Positions 8,801 through 14,824 of a stretch of DNA of 15,996 bases are shown in pieces (the first letter of the stretch is position 1; the number at the start of each line of letters is the position of its first letter). Made by a program: the position numbers and the translations under genes. This DNA is from 188UL27-1 sp038526275 (GTDB taxonomy: Bacteria; Pseudomonadota; Alphaproteobacteria; Rhodobacterales; Rhodobacteraceae), in contig JBCBGY010000095.1 in the NCBI GenBank assembly GCA_038526275.1, forward strand, positions 1 through 15,996, read 5' to 3'. The notes beneath the pieces are model-generated. The model ran no database searches and was not told the origin of the DNA. It saw only the letters and a list, made by a program, of their open reading frames with translations.

Positions 8801-9735
8801 GACCCGACAATCTCAACGATGACGCTACCGGCGGGTAAGCCAAACTCACTGCTAATGTCTGTTGGCGCAACATTGACATTGCGGTCGCCCGAACTGAGGC
8901 CAAACAGCGGTGGGGTCAGAGTAACTGGATCCCCGAATTCATTGATATCGAGGATGCCATCGCCGTCACTGTCGATATCAAAACCGTCATCTACCCCATC
9001 CCCATCTGAGTCCATCAAGAGCCCAGCGAAGTTGTTAGCCTGGAAAGCCTCGGTCTCGATGACGCCACTTTCCGCTTCCAGCACCCAGTCTCCGCCCAGG
9101 GCATCCGCCCCGGTGGGATCGGTCGAGGCCGCAATATCGGCGTCTGTTGCCTGCGCCAAGGCTGCAACCGCCGCGGCATCGGCACCAAAATTACACCCAT
9201 AGACAAGGATGTCGCCAGACGGGGTCAGCGCGCGACCGATCTGCGCCAGCACAGCGCTTTGTTCCCCGATGCTTTCGCTGGTCAGTGCGGCGGAGCCCAG
9301 ATCCAATCGACCAGCGTCACCATGGGCCACCAGATGAATGCTGTCTATGTTGCTACGACCGTCCAGCGCATTGGCGATATAGGTCAGCGCATCCTGATCC
9401 GCCCCGATAACATGAATCTCGGTCGCGTCGGAAAACCCCTCCAATAGCGTTTGATCTGACGCCAAATCCGACGAAAGGAACACGATATCGACGCTGGTTT
9501 CGGTTCCGGGCGCGGCGAGTCCTTCCGCCAAATCGTCTGTCAGCGGGGTCCTGTCTTCGCCGGTTTGGGCGGTCGTCGCGGCAGCTTCATCGGCCACTTC
9601 ATCCGCAATCGCCGCACCTGCGGCCGCGTCAAAAACAATGCGAGGTTCAAGAGCTAACAGTTCTGCGGCAAGCAGGCAGCTTGCGCCAGTGTCGGTCTGT
9701 TCCGAGTGGGACGGATTGCCCCAAACATCCATCAT
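5830..9735 (-). CDS. Giant secreted DUF4347 / Ig-cadherin-like repeat protein (adhesin-like)
   Basis: Predicted 1301 residues, acidic, only two cysteines (C20, C181) and no Sec signal. The N-terminus carries a LEPR-type motif (LEPRIVFDAA, 29-38). DUF4347 spans about 82-237, with conserved HLVAHG (134-139) and YGCNFG (179-184). Asp-rich, calcium-binding, thrombospondin-type-3-like repeats lie at 242-266 and about 433-580, flanking a beta-rich domain of unknown type (270-430). Four Ig/cadherin-like repeats follow: about 600-716, 718-812 (with the putative-Ig stretch NLPPGLSIDPTTGEISGTL), 816-917 and 921-1030. The C-terminal 270 residues match nothing I recognise and show no RTX nonapeptides. 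Met1 has GAAGG ten bases upstream; Met2 is directly adjacent. As first gene of an operon with TolC, two adaptors and an M50 protein, it is the likely secreted or surface-anchored substrate, perhaps for adhesion or biofilm. Confidence 0.9.
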   Translation of the reverse strand: MMDVWGNPSHSEQTDTGASCLLAAELLALEPRIVFDAAAGAAIADEVADEAAATTAQTGEDRTPLTDDLAEGLAAPGTETSVDIVFLSSDLASDQTLLEGFSDATEIHVIGADQDALTYIANALDGRSNIDSIHLVAHGDAGRLDLGSAALTSESIGEQSAVLAQIGRALTPSGDILVYGCNFGADAAAVAALAQATDADIAASTDPTGADALGGDWVLEAESGVIETEAFQANNFAGLLMDSDGDGVDDGFDIDSDGDGILDINEFGDPVTLTPPLFGLSSGDRNVNVAPTDISSEFGLPAGSVIVEIVGSDVGNVRFTTGGNAANGGPEFLISGTADIVVEIAHRPSITGRNTDGFESLDGTVFNFVSSLDSGFVENQVGDVYGVTRTSNVTSNSEDFVWQAISEGSSNFQVTSTTPQLDSAFEIRLRPIVDSDSDGISDHLDLDSDDDGITDNLEAQTTAGYIPPAGNDADGDGLDDAYDDDDVSPARDVSGGLSPVDTDRDDVPDFRDTDSDEDGLTDQQESGRPAATTTDDADMDGLLDDYEEGTINDGFNVNDGVVPLDGTLPDTDGDAVLGNILPLARDLDFRDSDTPIGANNPPIANPDTLTVVENQTTPGVVDLLDDDIDPDGGPVTIISAAVDIDGDGVQDRLTLDTDTPLTDGGTPIGTIRINSDGTAEFTPAPGFSGPVPQVEYAIEDIEMLISSSTLDITIVPSNDPPTLTGVSIPDQINDDSDTITPIDASAVFTDPDGDALTFSATNLPPGLSIDPTTGEISGTLDSSASVDGPYAVTLTATDPLGAQVSTTFTWTVNNPPPVAVDDLNIPVTEDTPEVLTLLDDDSDPDGDTFTITQIAGEPVEAGDTVTLPSGATVTLNANGTVTYTPALNDDTTDTFTYQITDADGAVSNVATVSVVIAPVNDDPEAQPDTFTTTGTDPVTGNVLEDNGSGPDSDPDGDPIEVQAVNGQAITPGVPITLPSGVLLTINPDGSFTYDPNGQELDFDTDTFTYTIVDNAGGQGTATVTIQVVDDAPFTEDDPEIFLGDSLLDNHDPDGLPETPDLERPELLVEDVVHETADDIRSLSAIPSLAAEGPVTIAVNGVGNLNGFGGRLLAAEPEVFVGLAPTLSRLPVTQTLDTIDQLPGIGGVDTFDTKVNLEPFREFDATEVETTVVLRETGSNDSAALTIQTSQSGSAAIVAFGLPNGTVALAEGQALPAGITALDLDRVQIDRSTFEGPSQIYLRLQEGTGEDVGLVATLDRTEEGRIRTIVSEPVDYGETFAESVDRIANNQELQTAALRDAL

Positions 9736-9885
9736 ACGAGTGGTGCCTTCTTTTTTGTTAACTATTTGGGCACACCTTTTCTTTGGTTAAGTCAACTAAT
9801 ATCCAGAATCCCGCCATGGCTTCGGCGGATGGGTGCCCTTACGGCAACGGTAATTGTGCATTTTTGGGGGAAAAACAGCGAAAAT
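9736..9885 (-). promoter_or_regulatory. Leader and promoter region of the adhesin/export operon
   Basis: This AT-richer 150-bp stretch separates the adhesin start from the upstream terminator, so the operon promoter should lie here. On the minus strand a TTGACT hexamer (complement of 9790-9795) resembles a -35 box, but no good -10 hexamer follows at 16-18 bp. Two similar half-sites, GTTAACTA (9757-9764) and GTCAACTA (9791-9798), lie 34 bp apart and could bind a regulator. The exact promoter cannot be fixed by eye. Confidence 0.3.
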
Positions 9886-9925
9886 GCCGACCAGATCGTA
9901 CCCGGAGCGTACCAATCTGATCGGC
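9876..9925 (-). terminator. Intrinsic terminator after the TPR gene
   Basis: On the minus strand GCCGATCAGAT (complement of 9915-9925) pairs with ATCTGGTCGGC (complement of 9886-9896) over 11 positions, with a single G-U wobble and an 18-base loop. It is followed by ATTTTCGCTGTTTTT, a T-rich run. It lies 42 bp after the stop of the small TPR protein and before the adhesin operon promoter, so it should isolate the two units. Confidence 0.7.
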
Positions 9926-9928
9926 AGG

Positions 9929-9953
9929 ACGACCGCTGGAGAGCGTCGGTCGT
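9929..9953. repeat. Second inverted repeat downstream of the TPR gene
   Basis: ACGACCG (9929-9935) and CGGTCGT (9947-9953) form a 7-bp stem with an 11-base loop, just before the larger terminator stem. It may be an auxiliary 3'-end stabilising hairpin. Confidence 0.4.
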
Positions 9954-9967
9954 TTAGGACGTACAGC

Positions 9968-10501
9968 CTAGTAGGAAAAGCCTTTGCCTGTGCGAATGGC
10001 TTGGCGGAGAGAGACCTCGGCCCAAGTTTCGCGACCACCGCGGGCCCGAATTTCTTGCAACTGTGCCCGGGCGGCTTTCACATTGCCTGAGGCCAGCAAA
10101 CCTTGCCCCATATAGGACCGAGCCAGCAGATTGTCGGGGTCGGCGCGCAATGCGGACCGGTAATAGGACATGCCCGTGGCAATCCGACCGGCCTTGCGGT
10201 GAGCAAAACCGTAATATGTCAGAACCCGGCTTTCAGTCTGATCCGACATTGCCGCCAGGGTCAGCAGCGCATCCTCAAAGCGACCGGCATAAGCAAGCTC
10301 GCGCGCAGCCTGATACAGCTGATCATCGTTCAAGCTGCTCTCTTTCGGAGCCACACATTTCTTAATCTTGTCGTCATAAACAAATCCGGTCTTGCACACC
10401 GTTGTCGTCTTTGTGGACTTGGGTGGGCTATCGTCATCACTGCCAGCCGCCATCGCGGCAACGGGTGCAATCAAAGCCAAAATCAAAATCAACGAACGCA
10501 T
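9968..10501 (-). CDS. Small secreted TPR-repeat protein
   Basis: Predicted 177 residues with a clear signal peptide (cleavage near AMA|AG, after A18), so periplasmic or outer membrane associated. A short Asp/Ser/Lys/Thr-rich linker follows, then a cysteine pair (C36 and C49 in VCKTGFVYDDKIKKCV) that could form a disulfide-closed loop. Residues about 59-156 form two to three tetratricopeptide-like helix pairs (AYAGRFEDALLTL, AGRIATGMSYYRSALRADPDN, LLASGNVKAARAQLQEI). The ATG has AGAGGA seven bases upstream. It is divergent from an ECF sigma factor gene and shares a 12-bp element with it, suggesting control by that factor. TPRs usually mediate protein contacts; no specific partner can be named. 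A strong terminator follows the gene. Confidence 0.8.
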   Translation of the reverse strand: MRSLILILALIAPVAAMAAGSDDDSPPKSTKTTTVCKTGFVYDDKIKKCVAPKESSLNDDQLYQAARELAYAGRFEDALLTLAAMSDQTESRVLTYYGFAHRKAGRIATGMSYYRSALRADPDNLLARSYMGQGLLASGNVKAARAQLQEIRARGGRETWAEVSLRQAIRTGKGFSY

Positions 10502-10526
10502 GGGACAATCCTCTCATGTTTCTAGT

Positions 10527-10693
10527 TTGTCGCCTCCTCGATCCTTTTCAACCGAGGCACGTGTTGGTTACGCCGCTAGGCTTGAAGTTATTCTCTGTAG
10601 TTCGAAAAAAGTTTGTTCGATCCGCCATAAGCGTGTCGAGAATAAAAGTACCAACCAACGCGTATTCTGTGCAATGGGCATAGGAGGCGACAA
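10527..10693. promoter_or_regulatory. Divergent promoter region with a 12-bp element in both orientations
   Basis: The 12-mer AGGAGGCGACAA occurs on the plus strand at 10682-10693, 20 bases before the first ATG of the sigma gene, and on the minus strand at 10538-10527, 25 bases before the ATG of the TPR gene. In both cases it is too far from the start to be the ribosome binding site, so a shared promoter or operator is more likely. Two GTTCGA half-sites (10600-10605 and 10615-10620) lie in the AT-rich middle, 15 bp apart. Confidence 0.45.
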
Positions 10694-10713
10694 TCGCTTA
10701 CGCTGTTTCAAAA

Positions 10714-11343
10714 ATGGATGGTGTTCCGGAGGTAAGCGGGTTAGCACCGATGACACCTGCAGCACAGTGGACTGTGGTGCAAGGTTCCCTATGTGGACAA
10801 CCGGCCACCTTTCCATCAACGTTTGAGAACGATTTGAACAGCCCAGAACGATTTAAGTCTGACTTGATACAAATGCTGCCACGGTTGCGCCGGTTTGCTA
10901 TTACGCTTACCCGGTCCGCAACCGAAGCCGACGATTTGGTCCAGGATGCCTGTGCGACTGCTCTGACCAAATGGACCTACTATGATCCGAGCCAACCGAT
11001 GGATCGCTGGATGTTCCGCATTGTACGGAACCAATGGATCAGTGAAACCCGCAAGCGCAAAGTGCGCATGGGCCAAGGTCAGGTTCCGGCGGATGAGACG
11101 ACAGAGTTGGTCGAAGAGGATCAGTCGGTCACCAAATTGATGGTCCGGGAAGTGCGCGCCAAAGCCGACGCCCTGCCCATCGAACTGTCTGAACCGTTGA
11201 TGCTGGTTTGTGCGGAAGGTTACAGTTATCGCGAAGTTTCCGAATTGCTTGATGTACCGATTGGCACCGTCATGAGCCGGATCCACCGCGCACGAAAAGA
11301 GCTTTCCGCTTATCTTAATGGTGGGGAGGACGCTCGCGCATGA
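10714..11343 (+). CDS. ECF-type RNA polymerase sigma factor
   Basis: Predicted 209 residues. Sigma region 2 spans about 50-115, with LPRLRRFAITLTRSATEADDL and the -10 recognition helix around DRWMFRIVRNQWISETRKR. Region 4 spans about 148-200, with a helix-turn-helix in YSYREVSELLDVPIGTVMSRIHRAR. No regions 1 or 3 are present, as expected for an extracytoplasmic-function factor. The first about 47 residues look unlike the family, and none of the candidate starts (ATG 10714, ATG 10750, GTG 10774, TTG 10834) has a good Shine-Dalgarno; GGAGGT at 10728-10733 is 16 bases from the 10750 ATG. The true start may be internal. The stop overlaps the anti-sigma start by four bases (ATGA), giving a coupled pair. 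It may control its own gene and the divergent TPR gene. Confidence 0.9.
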   Translation: MDGVPEVSGLAPMTPAAQWTVVQGSLCGQPATFPSTFENDLNSPERFKSDLIQMLPRLRRFAITLTRSATEADDLVQDACATALTKWTYYDPSQPMDRWMFRIVRNQWISETRKRKVRMGQGQVPADETTELVEEDQSVTKLMVREVRAKADALPIELSEPLMLVCAEGYSYREVSELLDVPIGTVMSRIHRARKELSAYLNGGEDARA

Positions 11344-12122
11344 CCGATCTATCTGTCCGACTAAGCGCGTGGCTCGATGGCGAGTTGCCCGATAAGGAAG
11401 CCCAACAGATCGAGGCTTTGCTGGAGCATGACGCCGATTTGCAGGCGGAACTCGAACGGCTGATGGCCGCGAACGAGGCCGCAATCCAGACCTTCGACGC
11501 TGTATTGTCGGAGCCTGTTCCCATGAACCTGGCCAGAGCGATCCGTGACATGCCCGTCGGCATAGAGGAAAGCCCGATCGAGACCGGTTGGGGCTGGCCA
11601 GCCCGGATCGCCGCGGCCCTGGCCTTTGTCGCCATCGGAGCAGGCGGTGGTTTCCTGGCCAGCACACAGCTGACCCCGCCTACAATTGTAGCGGAGCGCG
11701 GCTGGCTGGACGACATTGCGGACTATCACGAGGTTTACGCCCAACAAGTACGTCATCTGGTGGAGGTCCCGGCAAGTGAGTCAGATCATCTGAAAACGTG
11801 GCTCGGCAACACGATCGGCACTGAGTTCGCAATTCCAAATCTCGAAGGGTATGGCCTGACATTTGAGGGCGGTCGCTTGTTGGTCGCGGGCGGCGAACCG
11901 GTCGCGCAGTTGATGTATCGCCGGGAGGACGGGGAAGTCATAGCCTTGTGCTTCCAGGCAGCGGAAACCGAGCCTTCTGATGCAATCGCGTTTAACGAAA
12001 GCACCCGGCGGGGATTCGACTTTGTGTCCTGGCGGAACAACGGCGCCCGCTACGTGGTGATCGGCCCAGGCGGGACGCAGGACTTGGGCGCAATTGCCGA
12101 AACGGCAGCTTTGGAGATCTAA
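11340..12122 (+). CDS. Membrane-bound anti-sigma factor
   Basis: Predicted 260 residues. The N-terminal about 45 residues (LSAWLDGELPDKEAQQIEALL and onward) match the sigma-binding helical domain of anti-sigma factors, but the zinc-binding HxxxCxxC signature is absent. One membrane helix lies at about 87-107 (ARIAAALAFVAIGAGGGFL). The about 150-residue C-terminal part is then periplasmic and should sense envelope or redox stress; it has one cysteine, in ALCFQAAE. The gene overlaps the sigma gene by 4 bp, the standard layout of a sigma/anti-sigma pair. Its stop overlaps that of the convergent glycosyltransferase once the assembly gap is corrected. The signal it responds to cannot be read from the sequence. 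Confidence 0.88.
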   Translation: MTDLSVRLSAWLDGELPDKEAQQIEALLEHDADLQAELERLMAANEAAIQTFDAVLSEPVPMNLARAIRDMPVGIEESPIETGWGWPARIAAALAFVAIGAGGGFLASTQLTPPTIVAERGWLDDIADYHEVYAQQVRHLVEVPASESDHLKTWLGNTIGTEFAIPNLEGYGLTFEGGRLLVAGGEPVAQLMYRREDGEVIALCFQAAETEPSDAIAFNESTRRGFDFVSWRNNGARYVVIGPGGTQDLGAIAETAALEI

Positions 12123-13314
12123 GCTTTCGCCACAGCGTCGAGCACCTGAGCTATGGTCTTCGCCGTTGCGTCCCAGGTAGGGAGGGCTGNNNNNNNNNNN
12201 NNNNNNNNNNNNNNNNNNNNNNNNNNNNNNNNNNNNNNNNNNNNNNNNNNNNNNNNNNNNNNNNNNNNNNNNNNNNNNNNNNNNNNNNNGCGTCGAGCAC
12301 CTGAGCTATGGTCTTCGCCGTTGCGTCCCAGGTAGGGAGGGCTGATCCGGCTTCGCTTGAGGCTGTAGCCATTTGGGCCCGCAAGGGCTCATCGCTGAGA
12401 ACCCGTCGCAGTGCATCGGCGAATGCATCAGTGTCATCTACCGCAACCAATATCCCTGCCCCCGGTGCCACGGTGTCAGGTACCGCCCCGCCAGAACAGG
12501 CGACGATCGGCAGTCCGTGGATCATGGCTTCGGCAAACACCATCCCATAGCCTTCGTACCGGGTGGCGAGGGCAAAAACGCTGGCCGCAGCGTATCTTTC
12601 GCCCAATGCCGCCTCGTCCAAGGTTCCCACGAATGTCACCTGATTGTCCAAAGCCAGATCGTGCCGCAAGTCCTTGAGCCGCGCCACGACTGGCGCATCC
12701 TCGGCACCCCCGACAATCTCGGCCTGCCACGGCAAGTCGGCAATCTGCGCCAAAGCCTTCAGCAAAACATCGTGGCCCTTGCGCTCGACCAGCGATCCGA
12801 CCGCCAGGATCAGCGGCGGCGTCGCTCGCGTGGACGCGCCAATGGCCTTGGTCAGTCCGGGCGGTGCCACGGTGATCTTGCCGGATGGCACCGCAAAGCG
12901 CTCCACCAGAATCTCCGCCGTATGCGGGCTCGGCACGACCACATGAGCCGTATGCGCCAAGGCGGCAGCCTCGTTCCGCAACAGGAATTCCGCGCGGTGC
13001 GGTGGCAAACCCGATTCCAACCCAAGCGGATGGTGGATCATACCAACGATGGGCGCGGATACTTTGCGGAGCCCCTCGGGATCAATCGCGCCCAGCACCA
13101 ACCCATCCACAAGAACCGGCACACCGTCCGGCACCGCTTCGAGATCAGCCAAGGCCTTGGCCATGTCGTCATCGGTCGGGTCAGGAAAGCCCGCGGGCAT
13201 GGGCAAGTGGTGCATGTTGCGGCCCTTGGCCTGCAATAGGTCCAGAACCTTGCGATCATAGATAAAGCCGCCCGTCTTGCGGGTAATGTCGCCGGGGATC
13301 GCGAAGAATGCCAT
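12119..13314 (-). CDS. GT4-type glycosyltransferase (split by an assembly gap)
   Basis: Predicted retaining glycosyltransferase of the GT-B fold. From the ATG at 13314, the C-terminal donor-binding half has GSLVERKGHDVLLKAL (about 174-189) and the E-x7-E motif in EGYGMVFAEAM (E254 and E262), followed by GLPIVACSGGAVPDT. Reading through the Ns gives a nonsense tail. If the Ns and one 55-bp flanking copy are removed, the frame continues as VLDAVAKA and stops at TAG (12119-12121), giving 346 residues, a normal size. The ATG at 13314 has GAGG five bases upstream and is preferred over an upstream TTG at 13359. The gene follows a YbhN-like membrane protein by 62 bp, so they may act together on a membrane glycolipid or surface glycan. 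The substrate is unknown. Confidence 0.85.
12135..12344. repeat. 55-bp direct repeat flanking the gap
   Basis: Bases 12135-12189 and 12290-12344 are identical over 55 positions, one copy on each side of the Ns. The match ends exactly at the gap edge on the left copy and begins exactly at the gap edge on the right copy, which is the signature of two contigs that overlap by a k-mer length rather than of a biological repeat. Confidence 0.9.
12190..12289. other. Assembly gap (100 Ns), probably of zero real length
   Basis: Exactly 100 Ns, the usual placeholder for a gap of unknown size. The flanking contig ends share 55 bases. Joining them through that overlap removes 155 bp and restores the reading frame of the glycosyltransferase to a proper stop. 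Confidence 0.97.
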
Positions 13315-13376
13315 GGGTGCCTCGGGAAAGCTGCCCCCGCGACCTATGCGAGCGCCCAATCAACCGCAACCCATGG

Positions 13377-14357
13377 CTAGGGCCGACTTGACGTGCCCCA
13401 TCCCACCGAGCCTTTGAACGCCTGAGCGAGCGCCGTCCGCGTGCCAGTTGGGCCCTGCAGGGACGTTAACATCCAGATCAGCCCTGGCATGCTGGTGGCC
13501 AACAAGATGAACCCATAGGCCATGGCTGCGGCAATGCCCGCACTGCCTGTTGCCCCAGCCAAGGGAAACAGCGCCGCAGCAGCCCCTTCCCGCCAACCCC
13601 ACCCCCCAACGGAGGCCGGGATCAGCATTGCCGACAGAACAAGCGGGATCAGGGTGAACACTGCTTCCACCGTCAGTTCCGTGCCCGTAGCACGCGCGCA
13701 GGCATAGAAGGCGACAAGGTTAAGGGCGGCAATGGTTAGGCTCAATCCGGCTTGGGCAATCCTTCGGCTTCTGGTTTCAAGCGCCTTGCCCACTGCCTGA
13801 AAGAAGCCACGTAAAGGTGTCAAAAGGCGGGCTTCCCGAAACTTCCACAAGATGCCCACCGTGATCGAAAGACCGGCCAAAGTAAGCAGCACCGGCTGCC
13901 ACAACCAGGCCGGCCAGAGAATGCCACCCGGCCACAAGAGCGCTATGATGAAGCCGCAGAAGCCAATGAAAAAGAGGGCCGATTGCCCGGCCAGACGCTC
14001 GAGCATCACTGACATGGCCGCACTGGCAAGGTTCGCCCGATGGCGGGCTCGCACTGCCCGGGCCGCGTCGCCAACGACTCCGCCAGGCACAATCTGATTG
14101 ATCAACTGGGCGAGATAGTATTCCCGAATGGCCCAAAAGAACCTAATCGACAACCCCAGTGGCGCGGCGGTGATCTTCCAACGGACCGCCATCAACACGG
14201 TCTGCACCGTCAGCAGCGCCAGCGCTGTGCCAAGCCACCGCCAATCTGCCGACGCCAGCCGGGTCAGCGCGTTGGCCCCATCGGTGATGATCAGCAGAAA
14301 ACCGATCAAGCCAACAGACACCAAAATGCGCAGGCCGTATTTGTAAAACGCCTTCAC
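13377..14357 (-). CDS. YbhN / LPG-synthase-like integral membrane protein (flippase-like domain)
   Basis: Predicted about 326 residues with seven to eight membrane helices and the conserved stretches of the UPF0104/lysylphosphatidylglycerol synthase membrane family: NQIVPGGVVGDAARA (about 87-101), ERLAG (about 120-124) and PASVGGWGWREG (about 246-257). The soluble aminoacyl-transferase domain of MprF is absent, so this is the stand-alone membrane domain often found beside glycosyltransferases and implicated in lipid or glycolipid handling. I prefer GTG at 14357, which has GGAGG four bases upstream; the TTG at 14375 has no ribosome binding site. It is upstream of, and on the same strand as, the glycosyltransferase with a 62-bp gap. 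Its real substrate is unknown. Confidence 0.85.
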   Translation of the reverse strand: MKAFYKYGLRILVSVGLIGFLLIITDGANALTRLASADWRWLGTALALLTVQTVLMAVRWKITAAPLGLSIRFFWAIREYYLAQLINQIVPGGVVGDAARAVRARHRANLASAAMSVMLERLAGQSALFFIGFCGFIIALLWPGGILWPAWLWQPVLLTLAGLSITVGILWKFREARLLTPLRGFFQAVGKALETRSRRIAQAGLSLTIAALNLVAFYACARATGTELTVEAVFTLIPLVLSAMLIPASVGGWGWREGAAAALFPLAGATGSAGIAAAMAYGFILLATSMPGLIWMLTSLQGPTGTRTALAQAFKGSVGWGTSSRP

Positions 14358-14466
14358 CGGGCCTCCGGCAGACAAGCGGGCATTTGGCCAGGTTCAGCAC
14401 CCCGTTTCTGTGGTATTTTGGTCTCCACCTTGGCCAATCTCTTCTTGTTCTTGTCTCTTTTTTCGG

Positions 14467-14497
14467 TGCAACCGGCCCTGATACGGTTGCAACCGGC
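14467..14497. promoter_or_regulatory. Operator-like palindrome and 21-bp phased direct repeat
   Basis: TGCAACCGGC occurs at 14467-14476 and again at 14488-14497, start to start 21 bp, two helical turns. The second copy overlaps the perfect 12-bp palindrome CGGTTGCAACCG (14484-14495). It sits beside TATATA (14500-14505), 110 bp upstream of the YbhN-like start, and is a plausible regulator binding site. Confidence 0.45.
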
Positions 14498-14712
14498 AGT
14501 ATATAGCAGCGGTTAACGCAGATTTGAGCGGGTTAGCTCCTTTTATTTCGATCTGCAGCGCGGTGCATCGCTTTCCGATCAAGACATGCCGCTGACGGCC
14601 AACTGTGTCGGCTAGTTCTTGCCGGTTCCGGCAGCAAAACAAAGCTAGACAAAAGGATCACAGCTTATTCAACCGTCTGCATCGGTCTCTATGGGCGTCC
14701 CAAAATAAAAAT

Positions 14713-14741
14713 TCGGGCAAGAATTACGAATAAATGCCCGA
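14713..14741. repeat. Inverted repeat upstream of the YceI gene
   Basis: TCGGGCA (14713-14719) and TGCCCGA (14735-14741) form a perfect 7-bp inverted repeat around an AT-rich 15-base centre, 84 bp before the YceI start. It could be an operator or a hairpin in a leader. Confidence 0.35.
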
Positions 14742-14824
14742 GCGTCTGCGTAGGCATGTTGCACCCAGCGGCACAGCCCTATCTTGCCGCTTAGACCTTG
14801 AGTTGCTCTATTAAGGACGTTTCA

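Larger units (their letters stand above)
14358..14824. other. Gene-free divergent intergenic region
   Basis: About 467 bp between the divergent YbhN-like and YceI genes. I see no credible protein gene, tRNA or rRNA. It holds a palindrome with a direct repeat near 14467-14497, a TATATA stretch at 14500-14505 that could be part of a minus-strand promoter, an imperfect GC hairpin near 14620-14633 (TGCCGGTTCCGGCA) and an inverted repeat at 14713-14741. Promoters for both neighbours must lie here. A small RNA cannot be excluded. Confidence 0.5.

Noticed and set aside
7891..8838. Plus-strand open frame (315 codons) opposite the adhesin repeats
   Set aside because: Its Ile/Val/Arg-rich repetitive peptide is the mirror of the Asp-rich repeat codons on the minus strand.
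12135..12344. 55-bp direct repeat as a biological duplication, attachment site or target-site duplication
   Set aside because: Both copies stop exactly at a 100-N placeholder, and collapsing them restores a gene; an assembly overlap explains it better.
12151..13359. Glycosyltransferase read straight through the Ns with a 402-residue length
   Set aside because: The tail after the Ns is out of frame because of the duplicated 55 bp, and the 13359 start is a TTG without a ribosome binding site.
14401..14820. tRNA or small RNA gene in the long intergenic region
   Set aside because: No cloverleaf, CCA end or clear promoter-plus-terminator pair was found by eye; only short hairpins are present.
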